DNA from: Bryopsis sp. KO-2023
Lineage: Eukaryota > Chlorophyta > Ulvophyceae > Bryopsidales > Bryopsidaceae
Assembly: GCA_030272585.1 (NCBI GenBank)
Contig: BSYQ01000017.1
Coordinates: forward strand, 186,001 to 250,000
DNA length: 64,000 nt
Direction: 5' to 3'
Numbering within the stretch: the stretch's first letter is position 1; each line of letters opens with the position of its first letter. The notes beneath the pieces are model-generated. The model was given only the letters and a program-made list of their open reading frames with translations. It ran no database searches and had not been told where the DNA came from. Position numbers and translations under genes: made by a program. Positions 46,330 through 59,026 of this stretch are shown here, piece after piece.

Positions 46330-47760
46330 GTGACATCAACATGCAAAATGACTTCTCGCGAAAACCACATCAGACATGGAGGGGTTGCTAGGGCGGTTCG
46401 AGGACCGTTTCGGCACGGATAGGCCGGAAGTCCGAGCACGCCAGCATATGCGGAAATGTTTACAAGGGAAAGCGACGGTGGGTGCGTAAGGAAATTCCAA
46501 GATATTGCGGTAAGGTTGCCACGGGCCACAGAGCAGGAGCTGGTGATCCATTTTCTGACAGGGTTAACGACAGCAGTGAGAGTGCAAGTGGAGTTGCACG
46601 GGCCAGACATCCTCGCTAGAGCAATACGTTTTGCATCACGGGTTGGCGAAATACACGAGACGGTATCAGGAGAGCGACGAGCACCGGTAATGGCCATGGA
46701 ACGTGGTGGAGCCGGGGGAATCTCAAGTCAGGGGGAAATACCCTTTCCCCTTTCGTTTCTGGCGATGGGGTCTTTCCTGTCAAGGATGAAGCGCGCATTG
46801 CGAAATGACTTCGTGAGGGGAAGATTGCGTACTACACTGAGTGCGATCGAGGGCAGAAAACCAATGGAAGGAGCTGGACGGCAGGGGCGAGGTTTTGGAC
46901 GTCGGGGGGTTTGTGGGCAGCGGCCAGGTTGCGTGGGTACGGTGGAGGAAGAAGAGGTTATGGTGAGGAACAGTCCTGAACAACGAAGCCGAGGAGCCGC
47001 CCTCTGATCGTCGGGGTAGGTTCGTCGAAGAACTAAATATGTTAGGTTTGTTCCATGCACGAAAACGATTACATCCGCCTTATGCGCTCAACTATTTGTA
47101 GACAATATCTTTAGGTATTATGGGATACCTAAGGCTATTATCTCGGATAGGGATCCGCGATTTACTAGTAGTTTCTGGAGTTATTTCGAATTCTAAATAC
47201 GGACTTACGGATGTCCCCGGGATATCACCCACAGTCCGACGGAACTGAAGTTGTAACAGCAGTACTTCACTAACTCAGATTCCAGAGAACACGAGGTAGA
47301 GAAAACGAGGTTGATCAGGCCAATCAGGCCAAGAAAAAGAAAAAAAACTCTCGAAAACTTTATCAGGCCTTACATCGAAGACCACGTGGATTAATGGTCT
47401 AATATATTACCTTTACTTGAATTTGCGGAAAATAACGTGGTTAACGCTTCAACGGGTTACTCTCCCGCATATCTCTTATACGAACAACATGCTACCTCCT
47501 ATGATATTACTAACCGGTCTATATGTTTTAAGGCAAAAGCTGTAAGTGAAATGTTGGAACGGATGATGTAATTTTACGAGATGCTCACAGTAATTATACA
47601 ACATCTCAGCATTGTATGGCTCAGTTGCTAATACTGAACGACAAAACGTTCGTTTTTCGGTGGGGGACGAAGAGTTAGTAAGCACGAAGGTGTTACTACC
47701 CGCCGCTTTAAAACATATCCCGACCAAGTTACGTAGACGTTAAACAATTTACGATTCAAA
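46330..47760 (+). pseudogene. Ty3/gypsy fragment: gag then integrase
   Basis: 46377-46690 is gag-like in two frames (GRFEDRFG, then FQDIAVRLPRATEQELVIHFLTGL). 46690-47000 is a Gly/Arg-rich tail that may be the nucleocapsid side. From ~47090 an integrase core follows, with YYGIPKAIISDRDPRF, the second Asp of the DDE triad, and later FAENNVVNASTGYSPAYLLY. Protease, RT and RNase H are missing between them, so the copy is internally deleted and carries stops. Confidence 0.65.
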
Positions 47761-49789
47761 GGTTATATCACCCGTAGCGTACCGAATAGCTTTATCTACC
47801 TCATGGAGAGTACACCTTGTCTTCTATATCTCACAACTCAAACTATTCGTACGGGATAAGGAATTCTTACGGGATGTTCAACCTCCGGAAGGAGAGTGAG
47901 GTGAGGAGGGAAACATCGAGTACGAAGTACAAGCTATTATAAACCGTAAGGGGAAAGTGCTACAGTGCCAAGCCGTTACAGAAAGGTTCTAAACGACGAT
48001 ATCTCGTCGCATGGTAAGGCTTTTTATTAATGGAGAGTATGTGGGAACTTGAGAAACACTTATCTAATGCTAAAGATAGTCTAGCCAGTTACTTCCGAAA
48101 TATACAGCCCGACGCTACGCTTCGACGTAGGCCCCGCGGAAACGGTTAGAATTGATGTACTAGTGGTGATGGCAACTGAGGATTAATGGAAGGTGTTACA
48201 AAGGCAGTGCACGACCTTTAAAGCATAACGACACCGTTGAGCCACAGTCATACTATCCGTAGCGGCTGCGAGATCCGTGGTATTATCTCGTAATTAAATT
48301 TCTGAATACACTTTCCAGGCATAAGAAATTATTACTACAACATAGTAAATTATCCTAAGAGTAATTACTTTTATGTTATTATTGACGAAAAGATATTCGT
48401 GGAATACGATGAATCAAAAAGTACCCACGTACAAGGACCGGGTCCCGGGATTCTTACCCACGACCTCACAGACTGGAGTCTAATTCAAGTAGACACCGTA
48501 CCAAAACTACGATTCACGATCATATTAATGGCAGTCGCATTAATAAACCTTAAATTATATACCATCTAATAAATAGTCCTACGTTAAAATATCCGCGTCA
48601 ACGTTGGAGAGACGTCGGTTCTACTTGAATCCACGAGGTAGTAAGTGACGGCCTCGTCAATAACACATATGAGTCAAGAACATTATTATTATGATAATAA
48701 TAATAATGTATGATACGAACACTTCGGCCCAGTCGGACCTAATAGTGGTTAGCCGTTGATTAGGATCGTACTTGCCGGAACTTACGTACTGAGTACTACT
48801 CAGTGAGTAGATCGACCGGGCCGGGCCAATCCATTCCTTTAATGCAGTCAGACTACTCTGGGCCGTGGAATAAGCCGCGGCCAGCCTGTCAATAGCCACC
48901 GACAGACTCATTCACATTCGTGGCCCAGATCGAACTACGGCAGATTAGGGGGATGATTGGGTTAGGCAAGGTAGGCCGAATATGCGGATGTTCGGCCAGG
49001 CTGTCAATTTGGGCCGAATATTTATTCGGCATGGCCGACGCTGTGATACCTTTTGTTACCTTGTAAAACGCATTGGTATTACTTGACTCAAGTCTCTAGA
49101 CAAAGTCAGCTGCTTCCTCGTTATATCAAGAAAGTTCCTATCAACTGGTTTCGGAGCGGCCGGAATCAGACGTCTTGTGCCAACCTATGTCCAACCCATC
49201 TTGGTCCAACAATACCACGTCGACCGAGCTCGCCCCAGGCTACCCCACCCAACGATACCTGCAAGTTCCCCAAGAGTTGGCATCGCCCTATTGGCAGCGG
49301 TTCTACATTAACTAGCTGGCCGAGTTCTACTAGGAGAACGGAGTGCGGGAAGGAGTTCCACCAGGACGGAAGGAGAAACAAAACGAGAAAGAGGAAAAGA
49401 AGACCAAAAGAGTCTCATTGTTACATGTACGATTTGGTGAAGTTGAAGAATGGGTCTTGATTGTAGTAAATGTGATAGGACGTGGTTAGAAGGTATCACT
49501 GGTACAAGTTCTTGGCAAGTACGACGTCATGGGACACATAGCAAGTGTGAGTGGTAGTGTAAGTTTTTGATAGGTAGAGGTTTGCTAGGACGTACCAACA
49601 CTTCACTGCGAATCTTCGATTGTTCGAGCTTCCACCTAGTGGGTAGTTTATAGTCTTGCCAAGTACTTAAGGTCTTGTGTTTCGAACAATATTCAACTTT
49701 TCCACAAGTAACCTTGACGGTAACACTCATGGCATGACGAGCTGGGAGAGGAAAAGGATGAAGCAAGTAATAACTCCAGTTCGCATTTT
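47761..49789. other. Probable retroelement 3' end or LTR debris, no gene called
   Basis: 47760-48000 may be the degraded chromodomain side of the integrase. Small hairpins occur, for example GGCCGAATATTTATTCGGC at ~49014-49033. The frame at 49053-49460 is Pro/Arg-rich and might be a gag remnant. Nothing else can be assigned. Confidence 0.35.
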
Positions 49790-51345
49790 AGTCCCACAGA
49801 GATACAGCGAACCGGGTCACCAGGGACGGGACCCTTGAGAGGAGATAGGGACACTGACCACAGGGGGCCCGGGGTGTTACCTACTGAGCCGGCACTCAGT
49901 GCACAACCCGGCCCGAGGGGGCAACATGGGGTGGCCGAGCCGAAAAATCTGACAGCGCAGAGGACGTTAGATCGAACCGATTCTATGATAGCCGATAATT
50001 TTTCTTTTTTAGCTAAGACCGGCAATGCCTGTTCTAAGCATCGCTTCACTGGGTTTGAAATTTGTTTAGAAGTTAACAAGACGCCCCTGGTGGCCTACGT
50101 AGATTCTGGAAGTTGGGAGAATTACGTGTCAGGGAACACAGAAAAGAAATTGGGTATAAAACTTTTTCCCGAGAAGCGAACTTTGGTTATGGCCGATGGA
50201 TCTCAAAAGAAAACGCTGGGCCGAATTGATAATCTCAAGTTAAGATCCGGCTAGGCCAACTTTGTGGCCGATTTTCATGTTTTTCCTAAGATGGCCTACA
50301 ATATGATATTGGGAATACCATGGCTAGTGGCCGAAATCCAGAATTATGTTTTCAAACTTGAACCATTAAGGTTCATCGAGGCCGCACTCAATTATCGTTG
50401 CCTCTGGCTATTTTTCAAAAGCTACGCCCGACCGAGGTCATGACTATTGGAGATGCAAAAGTAACTTCGGCCGAGACCCTTCGGAGAGGAGTACAAGCCA
50501 AAACATGTGACGCCTTGATGGTGGTGGTTACGGAAGCTGAAACGGACTCAGGCGATAGTCACACCAAGGACGACGTCACCAAGCTTGTTTGAGAGGACCT
50601 ATCACGAGCCATCACGAATCTTTTGGAGAGCTACAAGAGGGTGGTTGCTTCGGATTCGCCCAAGGGACCACCTCCTGCTCGGAATGGGCATGAGTTCGAA
50701 ATTAAGATCAAGGAGGACACCAGATCGATCATTCGGCCCAGGTATAAGCTTTCCCCGGCCGAACTACAGGAGGTTCGCAGGGAGCTTGATTACATGCTGG
50801 ATCGGGAGCTTAATCGACCCTCCAAAAGTCCGTGGGGTGCTCCAATTCTCTTCGCCAACAAGATGGATGGCGGCCTACGATTATGTATCGACTATCGTTG
50901 GCTTAATTAAAGGACTATCAAGAACCGGTAACCAATACCGTTACCAGAGGAGCTATTGGATCGCCTGCAAGGAGCTCGAGTTTTCAGCACACTGAATCTA
51001 CGATCTGGATATTGGCAAATGCTTATACGGGCCGAAGACCAAGAGAAGACCGCCTTCAAGACTCGTTACAGCCACTACGAGTACTGCGTCATACCGTTCA
51101 GCCTAATCAATGCACCTCCATAGTCTATGGCCATGATCAACGACCTGTTCAAAGACTTTCACGATTGTTTCATGATGGTCTTTTTGGACGACATCATTGT
51201 CTACAACAAGAATGAGGAGGAGCATGCAGAACACCTCCGCTTGGTGTTGGATAAGCTAGCTGAACACAAGCTATACGCTAAGGCCTCGAAGTATTCGATC
51301 ACATTCAAGGAATTGGATTTTGTCGGCCACTAGTTTTCAGCCGAA
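49790..51345 (+). pseudogene. Ty3/gypsy fragment: protease and reverse transcriptase
   Basis: 49990-50350 holds a retropepsin-like domain with VAYVDSGSWENYVS (the D-S-G active site) and MILGIPWL. 50623-50910 starts the reverse transcriptase ([42 protein letters not shown]). 51127-51333 has the catalytic FLDDIIVYNKNEEEH and later ELDFVGH. Frameshifts at ~50910 and ~51120 and in-frame stops mean it is dead. RNase H and integrase are absent downstream. Confidence 0.75.
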
Positions 51346-51479
51346 GGAATTTCGCCCCACCGGAGCAAAATACAAGCTGTTCGAGACTGTTTTGTTTGTT
51401 TGTTTAAAATAAAGGGATAGTTATTGGATAAATGAACCTCCAAGAGCTCTTAGCTAGGCAAAGCTAAAGACACTCTCGT

Positions 51480-51790
51480 TTGAATTGAGGGAGATGTACG
51501 TAGGAATTACAAGATTGTTCGAACCAACTACTTCAGAGATAGTGAGGGCGGAACTGAGGACATTGAGGCAACTTAAATCTGTCCAAGACTACGTTAACGA
51601 ACTTCAATTATTGTGCTTCCGAATTCCTGACATGACGGAAGCCGAAACGTTCACCGCCTATGTTGCCGGATTGAAGGACTCAACCAAAGCTAATTAGGTT
51701 TGTGATAGGATCTGTCCAAGAGGCCATGGAGAGGGCAGAGAGATTGGATGGAGTTTCATCTCTGCAACGCAGAGAGCACCGTTAAGAGGA
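51480..51790 (+). pseudogene. Ty3/gypsy gag fragment
   Basis: About 70 codons with VRAELRTLRQLKSVQDYVNELQLLCFRIPDMTEAETFTAYVAGL, the typical gag capsid C-terminal wording, then a stop and a frame change. It lies after, not before, the protease-RT fragment, so it belongs to another insertion. Confidence 0.6.
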
Positions 51791-54079
51791 AGAAGACATG
51801 AGGGCCGATAATATTGAAGGTGTGTTGTTTTTATTAACCTCAAGATGTTGACTAAATTAGAGGAGTTTCAAGGCGATAAAACATTTTTTTATAGTTATCG
51901 TCTAGGATACTTCTCATCACAACCTTTGAAAGGGTTTTTACTATCCCTTGTTTCCCTGTTTGACGTGCAGGTGGTGAATATTCACAACATATTGAGGAAG
52001 ATATTTGCTTTTAGCATCAAGCTTTGTTAAGAATTACGTCTAATAATCATGGTTCCTGTCCTGCTAAACAATGCATTGAACTCTCTCCCGGTGATAATCA
52101 CATTCGTAGCAGAGACATTAGGGGCTTTTAACCTTGTTGGGATAGTGTGCGCATTGTCAAAATAGGCCTGTATGAGCTCGGGGGTGATTACTTTGGCAAA
52201 CCACCGGTTGACGTGGGAACTATTCCATGGGATGCTTTTTTCTTGCGATGTGACGAATGCGTTAAATAATGATTTAAACGATATCCACGCTCTTGAGCGA
52301 ATGAAAACAAACCACCACTTCCCCCTCCCTCTTATCCCAAGGCTTAGAACTATCCTTGGCTTAATTGACAATGACTTCACGATACTGATTCCAAGTGGGA
52401 CAGAGATGTGATTAACGACATGTTTGGGTTGGGTTTTCCATCAGATGTCTAGCACAACACATCATTATCTAATATTGCAGGGAATACGCCTTGGCTTGAC
52501 AAGGTTGAAATTACAAGAGGTCACTCAGGCATCAATCAATGCCCGGATTGCAATGGTTGCACAATGCCTGTATTGGTCGACAATTAGTAGCTTAAATTAC
52601 GGGGGACAATTACATATTTGTGTGATAATTAACCCCATCATTATCAAGTTATGGTGTTGAGGCTCATGTAATCACCCACAATATATTTAAGATAGGTTAC
52701 TCCCCACGGACGATGTATTGTATATATCAAGGGGCTATACGATCCAACAAACTCTTTACGGTTCCAATGGATAAGAAGACATTTGGAAGAGGAGTAAAAG
52801 AGGGTGGGAAAGCAGAAGGCAACACAAGTGCATGCCAAAGCATTTGCAAAGAATCATCTCTAGAGCAACGGAGTATGGGAAATATACCAATTAGATTTAC
52901 GCTATCCTTGTGAGGAACAATGAATACCCTCACTATCCAAAGATCCGAGGAAGCAACTTTCTCTCTCCTAAGCGGAGAGAGAGGAAACTCTATTGTTAGG
53001 GATGGTGGTCGCAATCCTTCGGAATAAATATATTTAATGATGCACAAGTCTTACTCTCCGACAAGTTATTTGTTAGAAAGGTAAACAAATAACTTGTCTT
53101 GAATTAACCCATGTGTCACACAATCTTTGCACATAAAAAGAAGATATAAGGCATACGTACAAGGTAAGAGTTTTCTACGCAACACACCGAAGACCTTTTC
53201 TGAATCTTGCATGATATCTTCATTTGGCCTCGTTATCGACACATAATTCTAGATAAATCTTTGATGCTTAACATTTTTAAGAGTTGTCATGATCGCCCAT
53301 GGATATTTTCAGAAATCTTACTGCGACGATGGGATTAAAGCAAGCAAAAGACTCCTACTTTTGTAATATATCGTTAACAAAAGATGATAAACATTATCAT
53401 TCATTCATATCATTCATTATACTTCATGATAGTTCTTCAAGAGCATACTACTCGAATAGATATTTCTCCGAACCATCCACAAGTGCTTCACGAAGGGAAC
53501 CGCCAAAAAGGAGATTAGAAGTCCCCACAAATCAAGTAGGATAGAGAACATCTACAATTTGCTACCATGCACCCGTGATTAAACTACGTGCATCCACACC
53601 TTTGGTATATGGATTTTGGGACTACATCCTTTGTTCAAATATGATTGTGTAGATACTCTTTACGATACTAGGCAAAGTAGGTTATCTGAAGAAAGATGCC
53701 ACATCCTACGTCCATGTTCACGCTACCCACTTGAAGCTAATATGTAATATTATACCTTATAATCTTCAACAAGAGACCCAAACGATGGGTTTTTGTTGGA
53801 ATCAATCACCCCCTTCCACTATCTTGCCATCTTCCCTTCCAACTTGGATGGGTTTGAGGGTGAAAGAACTATCAAGACATCCTCCGATTCTAAAAGGATA
53901 TTCCTAAATATATGTGGGCATCTCCAACCACCTCCATATCTTGCCACAGTTGTCATGATAGGATCAAGACACATTGACGTTTCGATTTATTTTCTTCCAG
54001 GAAGAAAGTCTCTACCTATAAAATAGATACCCTTTTATATTATGGGTTGTTCGACACGGATTTCTGTGGAAAGAATCAC
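51791..54079. other. No gene recognised
   Basis: AT-rich. The two opposed open frames near 52027-52411 have no recognisable domain. This is where the fourth exon of the second C10 copy should lie; I found no trace of it. Confidence 0.4.
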
Positions 54080-55021
54080 CTGACTGACCAACCACAGCGA
54101 TCTCTTTCCAACTCTATGACCATGCAGAAACCTCTTCCAGGATGGGCACACCTCCCCCGCAGAACAAAAAAAAAAAAACACACAAATGTAAATAAAACCA
54201 AATAAATAAATAATTTTTTGCTAAATAAACATTCAGCACCCCTCAAAAAAACAAAAGCAAAAATATTCTCCCCTGGAAAAAGAACTGATTGACAGCAAAA
54301 AACTTCAACTGGAATTTCTAAAAGCCAAGAAAAAACAATATATATATCTGATCTTTATTTTTGTTTAAAAGAAAAACAGAAAGCTGAAAAAAAAAAAAAA
54401 CATTTGAAAAATTAAAGAAAAAACGGTTTTTTTTTTTCATTTCCAGGGTCTGCAACAAAATAGGCCTGGTATTCAACTTTGTAATGGCAAAACGGGTAAA
54501 TGAAAAAAGTAAAATAAACAAAAAGTGACCAGGCCAGGACAGAAAGATCCACAAAAACAACCACAAGCAAGGTGATAAAGACTAGGAAACACAAACTGGA
54601 TGCTGCTTGACTCAGCGTACCTTGACCCCCTCGTTCCTTCACATGATCTAACCTCGTTTGCACTTCAGGGTTAATGACCACCGCCAGCGCGTCATCCGGA
54701 GCATCTGCGCCAACAAAACAAACAACTCTGCACCGCCGACTAGGAAGTTTAAAACCGTCGCGGCCAAAAGAGGCAGACAGCCACAGAAATGTCTCGCAGA
54801 AAAAAATGGAACTGCCGGCAAAAAGACTGCAAACAAAACGCAGGACATGTCCGCGCTACATGGGAGAGAACACAGGAGGCTTCCGGTCACTTACTTTTAA
54901 CGTCTTCGAGGGTTACACGCGTGTATGGGGTGGAAAAGTCCAAAGGCGCTCCGCCTTTTCTCTTTGCTGTGGCAGGGGTTGCGCCATCCAAAAAGGAGAG
55001 TGGCTCCGCTCGTAATTCCAT
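54080..55021 (-). pseudogene. Protein C10 family copy 2, decaying
   Basis: Exons 1 (54895-55021, donor GTAAGT) and 2 (54621-54704, donor GTACGC) are intact and encode MELRAEPLSFLDG.. through DFSTPYTRVTLEDVKNAPDDALAVVINPEVQTRLDHVKERGGQ. The third exon survives only as 54080-54145. It has lost its 5' third with the acceptor, and a 1-base deletion relative to copy 1 shifts the VIEL segment. No fourth exon is visible. The gene is therefore probably non-functional, while the neighbouring carbonic anhydrase copy remains intact. Confidence 0.65.
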
Positions 55022-56503
55022 GTGGTTCTTTACGTGTGTGTTGGTTTGGCCCCACCCTTTTGGGATTCTTTTTTTAGGATTCAGATTTCGCGCCGCCCCC
55101 ACCCCAAAGCAGCAAAACAAAGAAATGCGAAATGCTCGCTTTGTGGCTCAAACGTTCCGAAACATATCAGGCGTTTTTGTTGGCGTTTTTTGTTGTGATG
55201 ATGTTCAAGCACCCCAGAATTTTCCCAGAACTTCAATCTATTTTTAGTCACTCCCCAAAACGAAACCCTCTCCCACCGTGAAATGGCTTCTGTTGCAACC
55301 ATACCGGGTGACGGTACAAGAGTAGTGGGTGGAGGCTATGTCGGACCAGATGAGGGTATATAATGTGTGTGAGAAACTCCTACGATTGTAACTAGTTTTG
55401 GTGGAAAGCAGTACTAGGACTCCGCTTTTGGGCGTGTCCCCGTTTCTTGGTGCAACAGCTTCCTTCCAGGAATGGGAGGTGTGGAAAGGAGTGATTCAGT
55501 TCGGTAGTTGCTGGCAGTTTGCACAGTTGAGGTATTTGAAGGGACTTCGGTTGGAACAGGGTACGTACTTTTTACTGTAAAAATGTGAGGCTGATTTCTA
55601 ATGTATTGCTTTTTACTTTCTCTCTGAAAATTGACACAGTGGTGTTTTGTGATTGGGAAGAGACCACCTTTTTCTTGGTTCAAGAAGAGATGGCTTGCAG
55701 GCTAATTCGACTGTGATTGAATGCATGTATCTGGTCATTAATCAGGTTTTGTTGTATTTTGTCGAGGCTATTCATCTGTACTTGAAGAACAGCTACTGGT
55801 CTACTATTTAAAACACACACACACATAAAAACCATAATTTTTTTCAAAAACTCATTAGATCTTATTTACCATTGAGAATTTGGGTATGGTTTCTTTGACA
55901 ATCCAATGCATAATGCATAGCTGGTAGATTTTCTTGGAATCAGAAACATTTTTTCTTTGCAATAGTCATAATTTTTCTTACGGTTTGGGACTTTATATAT
56001 ATATATATATATTTTTTTTTTATTTTTTTTTATGTTGCTGATATCAATGCTCAAAAATCATCCAATTCATACACACTCTCTATTACACTCTCTACTTCCA
56101 GACTCTGCACAACCCATCATAAAAAAATATAAACTACTAATTTCTCTGTCTCTCTCCTCCTCTTCGCTTTTTTTCTAACTAGCCCCCCACAGAGTCCCAT
56201 AAATTAAAAACCTCTTTTCTTTTTCTTTTTTTTTTAACAAATCACAACAGTTTTTTTTTTATTCAAATATTTGGGTCTTGGAAACAGTGTCTCCATAAAA
56301 TAGCTGTTATGCAAAAACTATCCACCATTGGCCTTGATAATAATTTTTCGCTGGAAGAAAAATATGCCTTCACCATTACTGCTGGCATTCGAAAACTGTC
56401 AAGAAACTGTCAAGAAAATAAACATATGGAAAATAGATTTTTCATATGGATACGTCTTTGGCCTTGGAATTTTGTTCAATGAATTAAATTATTGATGGCT
56501 TGT
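55022..56503. other. Intergenic between C10 copy 2 and carbonic anhydrase copy 2
   Basis: About 1.5 kb, longer than in unit 1 (~950 bp). 55300-55580 has a TATATAAT box at ~55357 and a plus-strand open frame of 60 codons of uncertain value. The rest is AT-rich with a TA run near 55995. Confidence 0.4.
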
Positions 56504-59026
56504 CTAGGCCTCTGAAAATACATCAGCGGTTCGGACCACTCTGCCGTTCAGGGGCTGAGTGATTCTGTTGTTGGAGGGAAAACGTCGAGGGAAGCATTGA
56601 CCATCTGTCAAAACAAAATAAGAAAAAAAATTAAGCAAAAAATAGAAGAAGAAAATAACTCATTTTACTGCAGGGAAAAAAGAAACAGCACTTTTTTTTC
56701 AATTGTTATATCAATATTTAAGAAAAGAAAAGGGGACGTTTTTTTTGTTTAATTTTTTCCTTTCTACGATAGATTTTTAGACACCACGGACATAATGGCA
56801 TTACATAACCACACAATTTGGAATCGTTGATTTTCTCACTTTGAATCGATTTGCAGTCTGGCCCTGCAGCATGGATAAGGGTGCTCCTGAGTTGGTGAAT
56901 CTGAAGCAGAAAAAAGATGGTTAAATAATACATTTAACTTGCTTCTGTAAAAAAAAAAGCAATGTAAAAAACGATATCTACAGAAACTGAATGCAACGGG
57001 GGCAGGAAAATTGGATTAGTGATGTCTGTATTGCTTTGATTCACCTCCGCTGCAGAAACGGTCAGAGGAGTCAGAAACTGAATCCAAAAAACGCCTTCAG
57101 TGCATGGAGCGGTGGTGAGGCTTCCTTCCCAGGTCGCAATCCTCCCATCAGAAGGCAAAAGCGAATCCAAGTCAAAATGCCCCATAAACTTGACTCCGTT
57201 CTGCAGTGAGGGCAACAAAGAGTTCTTCATTCACTTGAGATTGAAAATCAGGTGTGCAATAATGGATAATAAATGTAAATGTGCAGATATAAATATATTT
57301 ATATTTATATCCATTGAAAAAACGCATGTGATTCTGAAAAAAAGTATATACATATATGTATCGCTCTGTTTTGAACAGCAGATTTTCTTTTTCGAAAGAA
57401 TAAATTTTTATGTGCTCAACAATGAAGGGGAAAAAAAAAAATAGACAAAACTAGTAAAAAAATAAGACAAAAACAGGTGGTTACCATACTGTTTCGAAAA
57501 AAAAAATCGAAAAAAAAATTTCGCACCTCTTCTCCGACACTTCTTATGAGGTAATCTGCAGTATTCCTGGAGCTGGCATCTCCAGTAGATTTCACATTCG
57601 CAGTAAACAGTGGAGTCAGGGGGCTGGATTGAATATTTTTATCGGCTTTCAAGAAAATAGAAACCACGACGGGGCATCCCAAACCTCCACGTCCTTTGAT
57701 TGAATCGCACATTTCAGATTCCCCGGGTTTCACAAAATTGACCACATGGATGACTCCGTCCAAGAGTTTCCCTGTTGGTCAGACAGACGGGCCCAATCAG
57801 GAAGATTAGTCATGCACATGGATGGGCTCGGTGAGGGTTTCAGCCCACATTGAAGGAAAACAAAAATAACACCAACAGTCTGTCATACAGGTCTTATCCT
57901 CCTCTCTCTCGCTTATCCAAAAAGAAAATTATACAGGGAAAAATCCAGAAAAAAAAAATCATTTTAGAAATAAATTTCGACTGCCAGAAGCAAATGTGTT
58001 TATTTTTATATATAAATATATATTATTATCGTGTGTTGTTTGGACTCACTGTCTAGACTATTTTCGCTTGGTGTATGGAAATGAAATTGGGCCGGTTCGA
58101 AAGCTACTCTCTTCAATTCGCCTGCATCGACATCTTCTCTTAGGGGGGCAAAAATATCTCCATCTGCAGCCACACAATTTTATGAAGTCAATTTTTTCCT
58201 GACATCAATTTTTTTCAAAACTTTTGCTTCAATGAGAATCAAACCTCTCCTGCTTGCAGCAAAAGGCGAGACTGACTCGTCCTTAATTTTTTTGGCAAAT
58301 GTATGAATCTGACATACCTTTCGTGGCGGCGAGGGTGGCCCTGGCCGGTTCGATCATCCTCTCCCACTCCAGCTCGACATGCGAAAGAACGGGCGTCAGG
58401 AAAATCGTGATGTCTTCCGCCACACCCAGCGTTTCCAGATTCGGTGCGTATTCAGGCTTTGCGTAAGGCTTCAGATCTACACCAACGGTCCATCGAAATT
58501 CAGCAGCAGGAACTTAGGGGCTCTTTTTTTTCTTTCCAAGAAGACCGCCAAAGTGACGTTCAACGATCTCGGCCAGTTTCGCCAACCTGCAGTCCTGATG
58601 TGGATGGGGGATTGCTTTTCCCCGCTTTGGCAGACGCTGGGCCAATTTAATCCATGCTTCCTGTAGTTTAACCCCGCCGCCTCCTGAATCCCCCCCCACC
58701 GAACAAGCACAGCACGTCAAAAAACTCACAGGATATATCAAACTGGTGCTGCCCCGCCATCAAATGAATGTGCAGAATCAAAACGCCTGTGGGGGGGGGG
58801 GGGGGAGCCACCGCGAAACGATTTCCCGCCACGGCCAAAGCTTGTTTCACAACGTGTAAACAACGTGTGAGGGCGTTATTTCGCTCAGCTCCAGTTCGAA
58901 TGCACCAGTACAACTCACAGCAGAACGGTGTTAATTTCCGACCGAAATCCTCACCTTTCCCGCCGCGTCCAGGAACGTAACTGACAACGCCAGGACCAGC
59001 TGAACCAGCACCAATCCGAGCCCCAT
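56504..59026 (-). CDS. Secreted alpha-carbonic anhydrase, copy 2
   Basis: Eight exons: 58955-59026, 58587-58683, 58318-58476, 58050-58163, 57527-57771, 57045-57200, 56840-56900 and 56504-56604. They encode 334 residues. Exon lengths equal those of copy 1 except exon 1 (shorter signal peptide head, MGLGLVLVQLVLALSVTFLDA), exon 5 (three extra codons) and exon 8 (earlier stop). Family marks: HGLNWPSVCQSGEKQSPIHI, QFHFHTPSEN, VIHVVNFVK, GSLTTAPCTEGVFW, NNRITQPLNGR. All three zinc His and the pocket Thr are present, so it should be active. The Glu preceding the third His is Val. Donors GTGAGG, GTATGT, GTGAGT and GTGAGA are near consensus. A long G run (58790-58805) lies in intron 1. Confidence 0.88.

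Larger units (their letters stand above)
54080..59026. repeat. Segmental duplication unit 2 (carbonic anhydrase plus C10)
   Basis: Same gene order, orientation and splice sites as 39033-44184. Introns have diverged strongly in length and sequence while exons have not, so the duplication is old but the anhydrase is still selected. Confidence 0.85.
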
